From Rhodoferax koreense (GTDB lineage: Bacteria > Pseudomonadota > Gammaproteobacteria > Burkholderiales > Burkholderiaceae_C): a DNA stretch of 64,000 nucleotides. The notes beneath the pieces were generated by a model. The model did no database searches, was not told the origin of the DNA, and was given only the letters and a program-made list of their open reading frames with translations. Both the position numbers and the translations under genes were made by a program. Shown here piece by piece: positions 34,743 to 42,655 of this stretch. The first letter of the stretch is position 1. Each line of letters opens with the position of its first letter. The DNA lies in the NCBI RefSeq assembly GCF_001955695.1, contig NZ_CP019236.1:5270001-5334000 (forward strand). Reading direction: 5' to 3'.

Positions 34743-35501
34743 TCATGGTGGGCTGGAGACCGCGGCGGGCCGGCCACCCACGGTCATGGAAAACTGGCCG
34801 ATGCCGGCGACGCCACCTTCGACGGAGTCGCCGGGGTGCAGCACCCCGACACCAACGGGGGTGCCGGTGTACACCAGGTCGCCGGGCATCAGCGTGACGG
34901 AGCGCGACAGCATCGCCACCAGCGCCGGTACCGGCCACAGCAGTTCGGCCACATCGGCGCGCTGGCGCGCGATGCCATTGACGCTGAGCCACACGGCGCC
35001 GCGCCGCGGATGGCCGCAGGCCGTCGCCGGCACCAGCGGCGTGCACGGGGCCGAGTGGTCGAAGGCCTTGGCGGGCTCCCATGGGCCGCCGGCCCGTTTG
35101 GCCCGCTGCTGCAGGTCGCGACGCGTGAGGTCCAGGCCTGCCGCATAGCCCCAGATGTGATGCGCCTCCACTTGGGCCGGATCGATGTCACGGCCCCCCA
35201 GGCCAACGGCCACGACCAGCTCGATCTCGTGGCAGAACTCCCCCGTGCCCGGCGGATATGGCAACACGCCGTGCGCCGGCACCACCGCATTGGCAGGCTT
35301 CATGAACCAGGCCGGCATCTCGGCGGGCGCCGGCTCGTCCGGGCTCCAGCGGTAATTGCGGCCGATGCAATACACGCGGCCGACGGGGAATGACGCAGTG
35401 GCGCCAGCGATGGCCAAGGCGGTTGGCTCAAGCGCGGGAAAGATGAAGTTCGCCCTGGCTGGGATGGCTTCGGCGGGGCGCTCGCACATGGCCGTGCTCA
35501 T
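34743..35501 (-). CDS. Fumarylacetoacetate hydrolase (FAH)-family protein, fumarylpyruvate hydrolase-like
   Basis: A 252-residue single-domain FAH enzyme. The start of the fold is YCIGRNYRW (about residues 44-52), the metal-binding acidic cluster is [12 protein letters not shown], and the loop [12 protein letters not shown] closes the active site. Such enzymes hydrolyse or decarboxylate 1,3-diketo or 2-keto acids (fumarylpyruvate, 2-hydroxyhepta-2,4-diene-1,7-dioate). It overlaps the upstream Bug gene by ATGA. Together with the SDR and hydroxyacid dehydrogenase it points to breakdown of a keto or hydroxy acid brought in by the Bug receptors. Confidence 0.88.
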   Translation of the reverse strand: MSTAMCERPAEAIPARANFIFPALEPTALAIAGATASFPVGRVYCIGRNYRWSPDEPAPAEMPAWFMKPANAVVPAHGVLPYPPGTGEFCHEIELVVAVGLGGRDIDPAQVEAHHIWGYAAGLDLTRRDLQQRAKRAGGPWEPAKAFDHSAPCTPLVPATACGHPRRGAVWLSVNGIARQRADVAELLWPVPALVAMLSRSVTLMPGDLVYTGTPVGVGVLHPGDSVEGGVAGIGQFSMTVGGRPAAVSSPP

Positions 35502-36493
35502 TCGGCGCTGATCTTGCGGCTGCGGATGATCTGGGCGTAACGTCGACGGTCGTCCGCGATCAGCCTGGTGAACTCCTGCGGCGAGGTTGCGCGGGGCACG
35601 CCGCCCAAGGATGCGATCCGCGCCTTGACCGCTTCATCGGCCAGCACGGCACGCACGTCGGCGGCGATCTTGTCCACGATGTCCTGCGGCGTGCCTGCCG
35701 GCGCCAGCAAGCCCAGCCATGAGATCGCGTTGAAGCCCGGAAGCACGGTCTCCGAGAGCGTGGGCACGTCGGGGAAGGCCGGCACGCGTTTGTCGCCGGT
35801 CACAGCCAGGGCGCGCAGCTTGCCGGCCTTGATGTGCCCGGACGCTTCCAGCACCGTCATGAAGGACAACTGCACATGGCCGGCGATGAGGTCGGCGATG
35901 GCCGGACCGCCGCCGCGGTAAGGCACGTGCAGGACGAAGGTGCCGGTCTGGTCCTTGAACATCTCGGCGACCAGGTGCGGCGCTCCGCCGGCCCCCGCGC
36001 TGCTGTAGCTGAGCTTGCCCGGCTCGGACTTGGCCAGGGCGACGAATTCGGCTGCGGTCTTCGCGGGGACCGCGGGATTGACCATCATCGCCAACGGCAA
36101 CTCGGCCAGCAGAGAGATCGGAGTGAAGGCCTTGTCCGGGTCGTACGGCAGCTTGGCGTAGAGCGATGGATTGATGGCCTGCGTACCAATGTTGCCCAGC
36201 AGCAGGGTGTAGCCGTCCGGCTTGGCCTTGGCGACGACATCCGCCCCGATCAGCCCCGCCGCGCCACCCTTGTTGTCGACGATGACGGTCTGGTTCCAGC
36301 GCCGGCCCAGCTGCTCGGCAATGATCCGCCCGCCCGTGTCGGTGCCGCCGCCTGGCGGAAACGGCACCACCAGGGTCACCGGCCGGGAAGGATAAGCCTG
36401 GGCCTGGGCCTGGGCCTGGGCGGGGGCCTGGGCCAGTACGCCAAGGCTGATGGCCGTGGTGGCCAGGGTGATGGCGAAAGCTCGCGTCAACAT
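35498..36493 (-). CDS. Bug-family (TctC-type) periplasmic solute-binding protein
   Basis: A 331-residue receptor. The signal peptide ends in a low-complexity Ala-Gln run (QAPAQAQAQAQA) before YPSRPVTLVVPFPPGGGTDTG, the hallmark Bug N-terminus, and DNKGGAAGLIGAD follows. The Ala-Gln run is encoded by a hexamer repeat at 36396-36419. It lies 60 bp downstream of the hydroxyacid dehydrogenase and overlaps the FAH gene by four bases. The ligand is unknown; a dicarboxylate or hydroxyacid would fit the context. Confidence 0.92.
   Translation of the reverse strand: MLTRAFAITLATTAISLGVLAQAPAQAQAQAQAYPSRPVTLVVPFPPGGGTDTGGRIIAEQLGRRWNQTVIVDNKGGAAGLIGADVVAKAKPDGYTLLLGNIGTQAINPSLYAKLPYDPDKAFTPISLLAELPLAMMVNPAVPAKTAAEFVALAKSEPGKLSYSSAGAGGAPHLVAEMFKDQTGTFVLHVPYRGGGPAIADLIAGHVQLSFMTVLEASGHIKAGKLRALAVTGDKRVPAFPDVPTLSETVLPGFNAISWLGLLAPAGTPQDIVDKIAADVRAVLADEAVKARIASLGGVPRATSPQEFTRLIADDRRRYAQIIRSRKISAE
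36396..36419. repeat. Tandem hexamer (GCCTGG) x4 in a signal-peptide coding region
   Basis: Four exact copies of a 6-bp unit, with a further imperfect copy beyond, encode alternating Ala-Gln at the signal-peptide cleavage region of the Bug receptor on the opposite strand. Copy-number change by slippage would keep the reading frame and only lengthen or shorten this linker. Confidence 0.8.
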
Positions 36494-36553
36494 GGTGTGT
36501 CTCCTTTTTTTTGGATGGGTGGCCGATGTACCGGGCCGGTGCCGGCCCGCGCT

Positions 36554-37507
36554 TCAGGTGGTCAGACTCATCGCCGGGCGCTCCCCGGCGAGCGCCTGCG
36601 TGATGCTTGCGAGCACCATCTCGGCCATCGCCGTGCGCGTCTCCCAGGTAGCGCTGGCGCGGTGGGCCTGCAGGGTCACGCTATCGGACTGGCGCAGCGC
36701 CAGCGGCACGCGCGGCTCGTCGACGAACACGTCCAGACCTGCGCCGGCGATGCGGCCAGCGACCAGCGCCGCGGTCAGGTCGGTCTCGTTGACCAAGCGG
36801 CCACGGGCCACGTTGACCAGGAAGCCGCGCGGCCCGAGTGCGTCGAGCACGGCCGCATTGACGATGCCCTCGGCCTTGTCGGCCGCGGCGCACAAGACCA
36901 GCGCATCGGCGTCCCGCGCCAGGTCCAGCAAATCCGTCACGAAGCGGTGCGCCACGTCTTCCATCGGACGCAGATCGGTGTAGCTGATCGTGCAGCCGAA
37001 AGCGGCCGCGCGCACGGCGACGGCCCGGCCCACGCGGCCCATGCCGACGATGCCGATGCGCATGCCGCTGAAGCGACGCGCCAGCGGAATGGCGCTGGGC
37101 TGCGGGTACAGCTCCCACTGGCCGCCGCGCACGAAGCGGTCGCCGGCACACAGGTTGCGGCAGGCCGCGATGAGCAGGCCGATGGCCAGATCGGCCACGT
37201 CTTCGGTCAGCGCACCCAAGGTGGCGGTGACAGGCAGGCCGCGCTCGCGGCAATAGGCCAGGTCCACCGCGTCGGTGCCCACGCCGTTGACCGCCACGAC
37301 CTTCAGCTTGGGCAACTGCTCGAGCACAGCGCGCGAGATGCCGGTGTGCCCGCCGGTGGTCACCGCCACGATGGAGGCGCCATGTTCGCGCAGCCAGGCG
37401 GCCTGGTCCGCCACCTCGAAGAATTTATGAACGGTGTAGCGCTCGGCGAGTTTGTCGTTGACCGCGGGGATCAGGATCGGATTGAGTTGGAGGACCTGGG
37501 GTTTCAT
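36554..37507 (-). CDS. D-2-hydroxyacid dehydrogenase (hydroxypyruvate/glyoxylate reductase type)
   Basis: A 317-residue member. The NAD(P)-binding motif is GIVGMGRVGRAVAV (about residues 150-163). The catalytic Arg is in NVARGRLVNE, the Glu in DVFVDEPRVP and the His in LQAHRAS. It is the first gene of the minus-strand operon with two Bug receptors, an FAH-family enzyme and an SDR. It lies divergently from the HTH-citrate synthase gene. It probably interconverts a 2-keto acid and a D-2-hydroxy acid in that pathway. Confidence 0.9.
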   Translation of the reverse strand: MKPQVLQLNPILIPAVNDKLAERYTVHKFFEVADQAAWLREHGASIVAVTTGGHTGISRAVLEQLPKLKVVAVNGVGTDAVDLAYCRERGLPVTATLGALTEDVADLAIGLLIAACRNLCAGDRFVRGGQWELYPQPSAIPLARRFSGMRIGIVGMGRVGRAVAVRAAAFGCTISYTDLRPMEDVAHRFVTDLLDLARDADALVLCAAADKAEGIVNAAVLDALGPRGFLVNVARGRLVNETDLTAALVAGRIAGAGLDVFVDEPRVPLALRQSDSVTLQAHRASATWETRTAMAEMVLASITQALAGERPAMSLTT

Positions 37508-37550
37508 GGCGTAAGGGAGGCGTTCGGAGATGGACGCATGGTATGAATGT

Positions 37551-37581
37551 ATTGATTAATTGGTCAATCTTGACGTATAAA
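37551..37581 (+). promoter_or_regulatory. Promoter with overlapping dyad ATTGA-N8-TCAAT
   Basis: A TTGATT hexamer (37552-37557) and TATAAA (37576-37581) with an 18-bp spacer form a plausible sigma-70 promoter reading toward the HTH-citrate synthase gene. A perfect inverted repeat, ATTGA (37551-37555) and TCAAT (37564-37568), overlaps the -35. The spacer is strikingly AT-rich. The helix-turn-helix of the adjacent gene product, or another regulator, could bind here and control both directions. Confidence 0.5.
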
Positions 37582-37609
37582 ATCAATATATATATTTTTG
37601 AGTTCCATC

Positions 37610-38788
37610 ATGGCTTCCTGGATTTCGATGAACGAGGCGTGCGAGCAACTGGGTGTGAGGCCGCAGACGATCTACGCCTACGTGAGCCGCGGCAAGCTCG
37701 AAGTCACGCCCGACCCGACCGACACCCGCCGCAGCCTGTACCGCGCGGAAGACGTGACCAATCTCGCCAAGCGCAAGCAGGCTGGCCGCAAACACGAGAC
37801 CCTCGCTGCGAACACGCTGTTCGGCTCGGAGCCGAGCATCCCGACGGCGCTGTGCGCGTTCTTCCGTGGACGCCCTTATTACCGCGGCCAGGACGCCATC
37901 GGCCTGGCCCGTTCGGCCAACGTGGAAGAAGTGGCCCAATTGCTGTGGGATGCGGGTCAACCCATCGACTTCGCCGCCCCGCCCTCCGCCAGATCCACGC
38001 GTCCTGCCCGGCCTGGCCCGGGCCGGGTCGCCGCATTCACGGCCCTGGCCGGACTGGCGGCCGACGGGCATTCCACACGCGGCCGGTTGACCCGGGTGCT
38101 GCACAACGAAGGGCAGGGCCTGGTGGGCCAGTTGGCCAACGCCTTCGGCGCACAGCCCGGGCGCGAACCGCTGCACCTGCGCTTTGCACAAGGCTGGAAA
38201 CTGCAACCCGAGGTGGCCGAATTGCTGCGCACGGCCATGGTCCTGCTGGTCGACCATGAGTTGACGAGTTCCGCCTTCGTCGCTCGCATCACGGCCTCGA
38301 CGGGCGCCTCGCTGCCGGCTTGCCTGCTGGCCGGGCTCAGCACGCTCTCGGGACCGCTGCACGGCGATGCCTCCGGCCGGGTGCAGGCGCTGTTCAGCGA
38401 AGTGGAACGCCTCGGCGAAGACAGGGTGCTGGCCCATTACCTGTCCACCGGCATGCCGCTGGCCGGCTTCGGACACCACCTCTACCCCGACGGCGACCCG
38501 CGCGCGGCGGCCCTGCTGGCGCTGTTCGAACCGCCAGAGGTGATCGCGCGCTTCATCGAGCAGGCGACGCAACTCACCGGCCTGCAGCCCAACATCGACG
38601 TGGCCCTGGCCGCGCTGGTGGCGCACCACCGGCTGCCAGCCGATGCGGCGTTCGGCCTGTTCGCCACCGCGCGCAGCGTCGGGCTGCTGGCGCACAGCCT
38701 GGAGCAACTGGGCGTGGCGCAGGTGATCCGGCCGCGGGGACGGTATGTGGGACCGGTGCCGGAACTGGCGCAGGGGGCCCGGAACTGA
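37610..38788 (+). CDS. Citrate synthase-family protein with N-terminal helix-turn-helix domain
   Basis: A 392-residue fusion. Residues about 3-60 are a MerR/excisionase-like helix-turn-helix (WISMNEACEQLGVRPQTIYAYVSRGKL). After a linker comes a citrate synthase domain from about residue 75. The catalytic set appears intact: His in SGPLHGDA, His in GFGHHLYPDGDPRAA with the DPR Arg, Asp in PNIDVAL, Arg in ATARSVG and a C-terminal RPRGRYVGP. It is divergent from the hydroxyacid/Bug operon. It could be an enzyme that also binds DNA, or a metabolite-sensing regulator. The ATG at 37610 is used; no clear ribosome-binding site precedes it. Confidence 0.85.
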   Translation: MASWISMNEACEQLGVRPQTIYAYVSRGKLEVTPDPTDTRRSLYRAEDVTNLAKRKQAGRKHETLAANTLFGSEPSIPTALCAFFRGRPYYRGQDAIGLARSANVEEVAQLLWDAGQPIDFAAPPSARSTRPARPGPGRVAAFTALAGLAADGHSTRGRLTRVLHNEGQGLVGQLANAFGAQPGREPLHLRFAQGWKLQPEVAELLRTAMVLLVDHELTSSAFVARITASTGASLPACLLAGLSTLSGPLHGDASGRVQALFSEVERLGEDRVLAHYLSTGMPLAGFGHHLYPDGDPRAAALLALFEPPEVIARFIEQATQLTGLQPNIDVALAALVAHHRLPADAAFGLFATARSVGLLAHSLEQLGVAQVIRPRGRYVGPVPELAQGARN

Positions 38789-38880
38789 ACGACGTAAAGC
38801 CCGCGTAAACGACGGGTTCACCTACAGCCATGACATCGATGGGGCTCAACAATCAACCTGTCTTTCAAACCGGAGCCGCC

Positions 38881-39276
38881 ATGCACAAGAAACTTCTCAC
38901 GACCGTCCTGACCGCGCTGGCTTTGGCCACCGGCGGCAGCGTCTTTGCCCAGAACGGCCCCGACCGTGGCCCAGGCAGAGACCATCGATCTGGTCCACAA
39001 CAGCGCAACGACCACCGTGGGCCGCAGGGCCGCCCTGGGCCGCAGTACCAGCAGGCCGAGCGGCATGACGACCGCGGCGCCGGGCCCGACCACAACTTCC
39101 GCCGGGGTGGCCGCCTGCCGAGCGAATACCGCAACCGCCAATATGTCGTCAACGACTGGCGCGGCCATCACCTGAGCGCACCGCCGCGCGGTTACCACTG
39201 GGTGCAGACCGGTGGCGACTACGTGCTGGTGGCCATCGCCACCGGCGTCATCGCGCAGATCCTGCTGGGTCAGTGA
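38881..39276 (+). CDS. RcnB-like periplasmic protein
   Basis: A 131-residue protein. A signal peptide (MHKKLLTTVLTALALATG, cut near VFAQN) is followed by a polar, Gly/Arg/His/Gln-rich linker and the RcnB-type C-terminal domain: YRNRQYVVNDWRGHHL, then PPRGYHWVQTGGDYVLV and a hydrophobic end. E. coli RcnB is a periplasmic factor that tunes nickel/cobalt efflux, but many family members have no proven metal role. Its last 29 bases overlap the end of the convergent arylformamidase-like gene. Confidence 0.8.
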   Translation: MHKKLLTTVLTALALATGGSVFAQNGPDRGPGRDHRSGPQQRNDHRGPQGRPGPQYQQAERHDDRGAGPDHNFRRGGRLPSEYRNRQYVVNDWRGHHLSAPPRGYHWVQTGGDYVLVAIATGVIAQILLGQ

Positions 39277-40105
39277 CCGGGCGGGCCAGCCCGTCGATCA
39301 GGCGCACAACGGCCTGTTGCAGGCTGCTGTCTGGATCGACCAAGGCATTGAGCAGCGTGAAGTGGTCGGCATCGGCCACCACGTGTTGCGTGCTGGTGTG
39401 CCCGGCGGCCAGCCAGGCGGCGTGCATCGCGTTGGTCTGCGAAAGGAAGGCTGGCGTCTCGCTGGCGCCGACCGCGAACAGCGCCGGGGGCGCCAGCAGC
39501 GGCACACGCCACAGGGGGGAATGCCTTAGCGCGCTCGCCGCGTCGAGGCCGAGGTTGGCGTTGAGCGTGGTGCGCGTCAACGGGGCCAGATCGTAGATGC
39601 CGCTGAGCGCCACCACGGCGTCGATCGCCGGAGCCGGTGGCTGGCGCGACGCCCAGCGGGTAAAGGCCAGTTCCACCGCGATGTGGCCGCCTGCCGAATG
39701 GCCCGCCGCGACCAGCGGCAGCCCACCGCCACCCAAGCTGGCCACGTGGGCTCTGACCGCCGTCACCGCGCGGCGAGCTGCCTCCACCAGATGGCCGATC
39801 GACACGTGCGGGCAAAGCGGATAGTTCACCAAGGCCACTTGCACGCCGTGCCGCGTGAAGGCCGGTGCGATGAAGCGGAACGTGGCCTTGTCGCGCGACT
39901 GCCAGTAACCCGCATGGAAGAACACGAGCGTCGCCCGCGGCTGGTCGGCGCCGAAGAAGTCGAAACACTCGCGCGCGGCTTCGCCGTAACGGATGTCGAG
40001 GCGGCCGTTCGTGGCGGCCGCCGCACTGAGTGCCTCGAACCGTGGGATCAGCGTGGCGAAGCCGGGCCGGCCCTGCCCTTCGACGTACTGGAACTGGTCC
40101 AACAT
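39248..40105 (-). CDS. Alpha/beta hydrolase, arylformamidase (kynurenine formamidase)-like
   Basis: A 285-residue alpha/beta hydrolase. The oxyanion-hole motif is FFHAGYWQSRDK, near the HGGYW-x2-LDK signature of kynurenine formamidases and related carboxylesterases. The nucleophile Ser is in GHSAGGHIA, an Asp lies in the AVGASETPAF region and the His in DADHFTLL. It is the last gene of a minus-strand operon, 6 bp after the GFA gene. No other kynurenine-pathway gene is present, so a general esterase or formamidase is as likely. Confidence 0.82.
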   Translation of the reverse strand: MLDQFQYVEGQGRPGFATLIPRFEALSAAAATNGRLDIRYGEAARECFDFFGADQPRATLVFFHAGYWQSRDKATFRFIAPAFTRHGVQVALVNYPLCPHVSIGHLVEAARRAVTAVRAHVASLGGGGLPLVAAGHSAGGHIAVELAFTRWASRQPPAPAIDAVVALSGIYDLAPLTRTTLNANLGLDAASALRHSPLWRVPLLAPPALFAVGASETPAFLSQTNAMHAAWLAAGHTSTQHVVADADHFTLLNALVDPDSSLQQAVVRLIDGLARPVTDPAGSAR

Positions 40106-40111
40106 GGGCGC

Positions 40112-40687
40112 CTACTTCTTATTCGGCTTGGCGTTCTTCAGGGCTTTCGCGCCCTTCGGGGTTTTCGCGGGTTTGGCGGCTTCGGTGTTGCCGGTCTTTT
40201 CCGGTTTGGACACGAGCCCCCGCTTCACGTGCCATTCCTTCAGCGAGAAGTCCGGATAGGCATCGAAGCGTTCATCCCCCTTGCGGCCCTCCACCCGCAC
40301 CCACGGCGCCTTCGAGCCGAGCATGATGTGCACGCTGGCCGGTGGCTTGGGCAAAGGGGTGTCGATGGCGCTCGCATGCGGATGCACCAGGTCCGGCCAG
40401 CTCGGATCGTAAAGCCACAGGGCGCTGCCGCACAGCCCGCAGAAGTGGCGCTGGCCACTGCTGTGGCGCACATGGTCGCCTTCGACGATGGTGGCCTTGT
40501 AGACGCGCAGGTGCCGCTTGCCGGTGATCTTGAGCGTGCGGTGGTCGGCGCCGAGGTTGATGGCATAACCACCGCCGCCGGCCGTCTTGCGGCAGATGCT
40601 GCAATAGCAGCGCATGAACGGCACGGGCTCGGCCGATTCCACAGAGAATTTGATGCTGCCGCAATGGCAGGAACCTTCCAGTTGCAT
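40112..40687 (-). CDS. GFA (glutathione-dependent formaldehyde-activating)-family protein
   Basis: A 191-residue zinc protein of the Gfa fold. The metal-binding cysteines are in SCHCGS, RCYCSICRK and FCGLCGSALW. An extra C-terminal tail (about residues 160-191) is Lys/Ala/Pro-rich and probably disordered. Despite the family name, most members have no shown role with formaldehyde. It lies 32 bp downstream of the flavin disulfide reductase and 6 bp upstream of the hydrolase, so it shares their transcript. The ATG at 40687 matches the beginning of the fold. Confidence 0.85.
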   Translation of the reverse strand: MQLEGSCHCGSIKFSVESAEPVPFMRCYCSICRKTAGGGGYAINLGADHRTLKITGKRHLRVYKATIVEGDHVRHSSGQRHFCGLCGSALWLYDPSWPDLVHPHASAIDTPLPKPPASVHIMLGSKAPWVRVEGRKGDERFDAYPDFSLKEWHVKRGLVSKPEKTGNTEAAKPAKTPKGAKALKNAKPNKK

Positions 40688-40719
40688 GGGTCTCCAGTTC
40701 GATTTCGATCGATCGTTCT

Positions 40720-42084
40720 TCAGGTCTTCAACTCGCCCAACAGCGTGGGGATCAGCTCCGCCACCGTGGGGTGGATGTGCATCGCCTGCTGCAGCACCGG
40801 ATACGGCGCCTTGGCCGCCATGGTATCGAGAATACCGTGGATGGCCTCGTCGGCGCCCACGCCGAGCATGGTGGCGCCGAGCACGGCCTGGCTCTTCGCA
40901 TCGACCACGATCTTCATGAAACCCGCGGTCTCGCCCTTCTCCACGGCGCGGCCGACCCGGGTCATCGGCCGCATGCCGACCCGCACGTCGTGGCCAGCAC
41001 GGCGCGCCTGGGCTTCGCTCAGGCCCACGCGGGCCAGCGGCGGATCGATGAACAGGGCATAGGTGTCGATGCGATCCGAGACGCGCCGGGTGGCCCCATC
41101 GAGCAGGTTCGCCGCCACGATCTCGAAGTCGTTGTACGAGGTGTGGGTGAACGCGCCGCGGCCGTTGCAGTCGCCGAGCGCCCAGATGCCGGGCACGTTG
41201 GTGCGCAGTTCTTCGTCCACCGCGATGTAGCCCCGCGCATCGAGCACCACGCCGGCTTTGTCGAGCTGCAGGTCGTCGGTATTGGGCCGCCGGCCCACGG
41301 CCATCAGCAGGTGCGAGCCGACCACTTCCACGCCGGCCTTCACGCCCACCGCGATGTCCTGGCCGCGCGGCGCGAAGCGCAGCTGGTCGGCACCGAGGTG
41401 GATGGTGATGCCCTCCGCGGCAAGGATGTCGTGCACCGCGGCCGAGACGTCCGCGTCCTCGCGCGAGATCAGGCGCGGCCCCTTTTCGACGACGGTGACC
41501 TCGCTGCCGAAGCGCCGCATCATCTGCGCGAACTCCAGGCCGATGTAGCTGCCGCCGACGATCACCAGGTGGCGTGGCAATTCGGTGAGTTCCATCACCG
41601 AAACGTTGGTGAGGTAGGGCACGCTGTCGATGCCCGGCAGCGCCGGGATCGCCGCGCGGCCGCCGACGTTGAGAAAGATGTTCTTCGCTTCGATGCGCTG
41701 GCCGCCCACCTCCATCCCGGTAGGCGAGACGAAGCGCGCATGGCCTTCGAACACGGTGCAGCCGTCCATGCCCTTGAGCCAGCGCTCCACGCCATTGCGC
41801 GCATCGCCGGCCACCTTGTCCTTGCGTGCCTTGACCACGGCCATGTCGATGCCGAAACCCGCGCCGGGCACGACCCCGAAATCGGCCGCGTGCCGCACCA
41901 CGTGGGCGGTGCGGGCGCTCGCGATCAGCGTCTTGGTGGGCATGCAGCCGGTGTTGACGCAGGTGCCGCCGAACAGCTTGCGCTCGACGATGGCCACGCG
42001 CTGGCCGGCCGCCGTGAGCCGCCCTGCGAGCGGCGGCCCGGCCTGTCCGGCGCCGACGATGATGGCGTCGAAGGTCCGGGTCAT
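40720..42084 (-). CDS. FAD-containing pyridine nucleotide-disulfide oxidoreductase (mercuric reductase-like, no HMA domain)
   Basis: A 454-residue flavoprotein. It has the N-terminal FAD motif IIVGAGQAGPPLA, the redox-active disulfide GGTCVNTGCMPTK (about residues 38-50), an NAD(P)-binding GGSYIGLEFAQ, the second FAD contact IWALGDCNGRG and the C-terminal interface His in AMHIHPTVAELIP. It lacks the MerA mercury-binding N-terminal domain and the C-terminal vicinal cysteines, so mercury reduction is doubtful. The start overlaps the upstream membrane-protein gene by ATGA. Confidence 0.88.
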   Translation of the reverse strand: MTRTFDAIIVGAGQAGPPLAGRLTAAGQRVAIVERKLFGGTCVNTGCMPTKTLIASARTAHVVRHAADFGVVPGAGFGIDMAVVKARKDKVAGDARNGVERWLKGMDGCTVFEGHARFVSPTGMEVGGQRIEAKNIFLNVGGRAAIPALPGIDSVPYLTNVSVMELTELPRHLVIVGGSYIGLEFAQMMRRFGSEVTVVEKGPRLISREDADVSAAVHDILAAEGITIHLGADQLRFAPRGQDIAVGVKAGVEVVGSHLLMAVGRRPNTDDLQLDKAGVVLDARGYIAVDEELRTNVPGIWALGDCNGRGAFTHTSYNDFEIVAANLLDGATRRVSDRIDTYALFIDPPLARVGLSEAQARRAGHDVRVGMRPMTRVGRAVEKGETAGFMKIVVDAKSQAVLGATMLGVGADEAIHGILDTMAAKAPYPVLQQAMHIHPTVAELIPTLLGELKT

Positions 42085-42548
42085 GCGCGTGCCGCCGACA
42101 CGATGAGGAAGGCGCCGGCCACGGCCACCGCGTCTTCGATGAGGGCCGCGGGCAAGTCCTTGCCGAAGACCTGGGCCAGTTTTGCGCGCACCGCCGCACC
42201 GCCGAGCGTGCCGATCACCGCACCCACCACACCTGCCACCAGCCCGCCAACGAGACTGCCGCCGGCCGCGCCGAAACACGCGCCACACAGGGCGCCGCTG
42301 GCGAGGCGGCCGCCGAACTGCATCGGCACCTTGCGACTCGGCGTCTGCGGCAACTGGTCGGTGACGAACTCACCGAGCGCCAGCACGCTGAAGATGAACG
42401 GCGTGTACGCGAAACCCATGAAGGCCATCGGCGTGCCGGCCAGTGGCAGCCAGCCCAGGTGGGCGGCCCAACTGACGGCGGCGGGCGCGGTCATCGCCCG
42501 AAGGCCGGCGATCACGCCGATCAGCAAGGCCAGAACATAAAGCGTCAT
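42081..42548 (-). CDS. DUF4126-like small membrane protein
   Basis: A 155-residue integral membrane protein with about four hydrophobic segments, rich in Gly and Ala (ALLIGVIAGLRAMTAPAAVS at the start, GGLVAGVVGAVIGTLGGA in the second half). The MTAPA/SW segment and overall plan resemble DUF4126 proteins of unknown function. The ATG at 42548 is placed directly before the first membrane segment. It is the first gene of the four-gene operon and overlaps the disulfide reductase gene by four bases. Confidence 0.75.
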   Translation of the reverse strand: MTLYVLALLIGVIAGLRAMTAPAAVSWAAHLGWLPLAGTPMAFMGFAYTPFIFSVLALGEFVTDQLPQTPSRKVPMQFGGRLASGALCGACFGAAGGSLVGGLVAGVVGAVIGTLGGAAVRAKLAQVFGKDLPAALIEDAVAVAGAFLIVSAARA

Positions 42549-42655
42549 GGATTCCCCCGAAAGTTGCCGGGGCAGTGTATCGGTTGGGTATGGCAAACGC
42601 CAGTGCTTCAGGGGGCAGGAAGCCCCAAAGCGGCGTGCGAGGCTGCCCGCGGCAT

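Noticed and set aside
40720..42084. Mercury-resistance (merA) assignment
   Set aside because: There is no N-terminal metal-binding domain, no C-terminal Cys pair and no other mer gene nearby.
40771..42540. A 589-codon plus-strand frame opposite the disulfide reductase
   Set aside because: Antisense shadow rich in His, Arg and Gly. The minus-strand gene shows the redox disulfide and FAD motifs.
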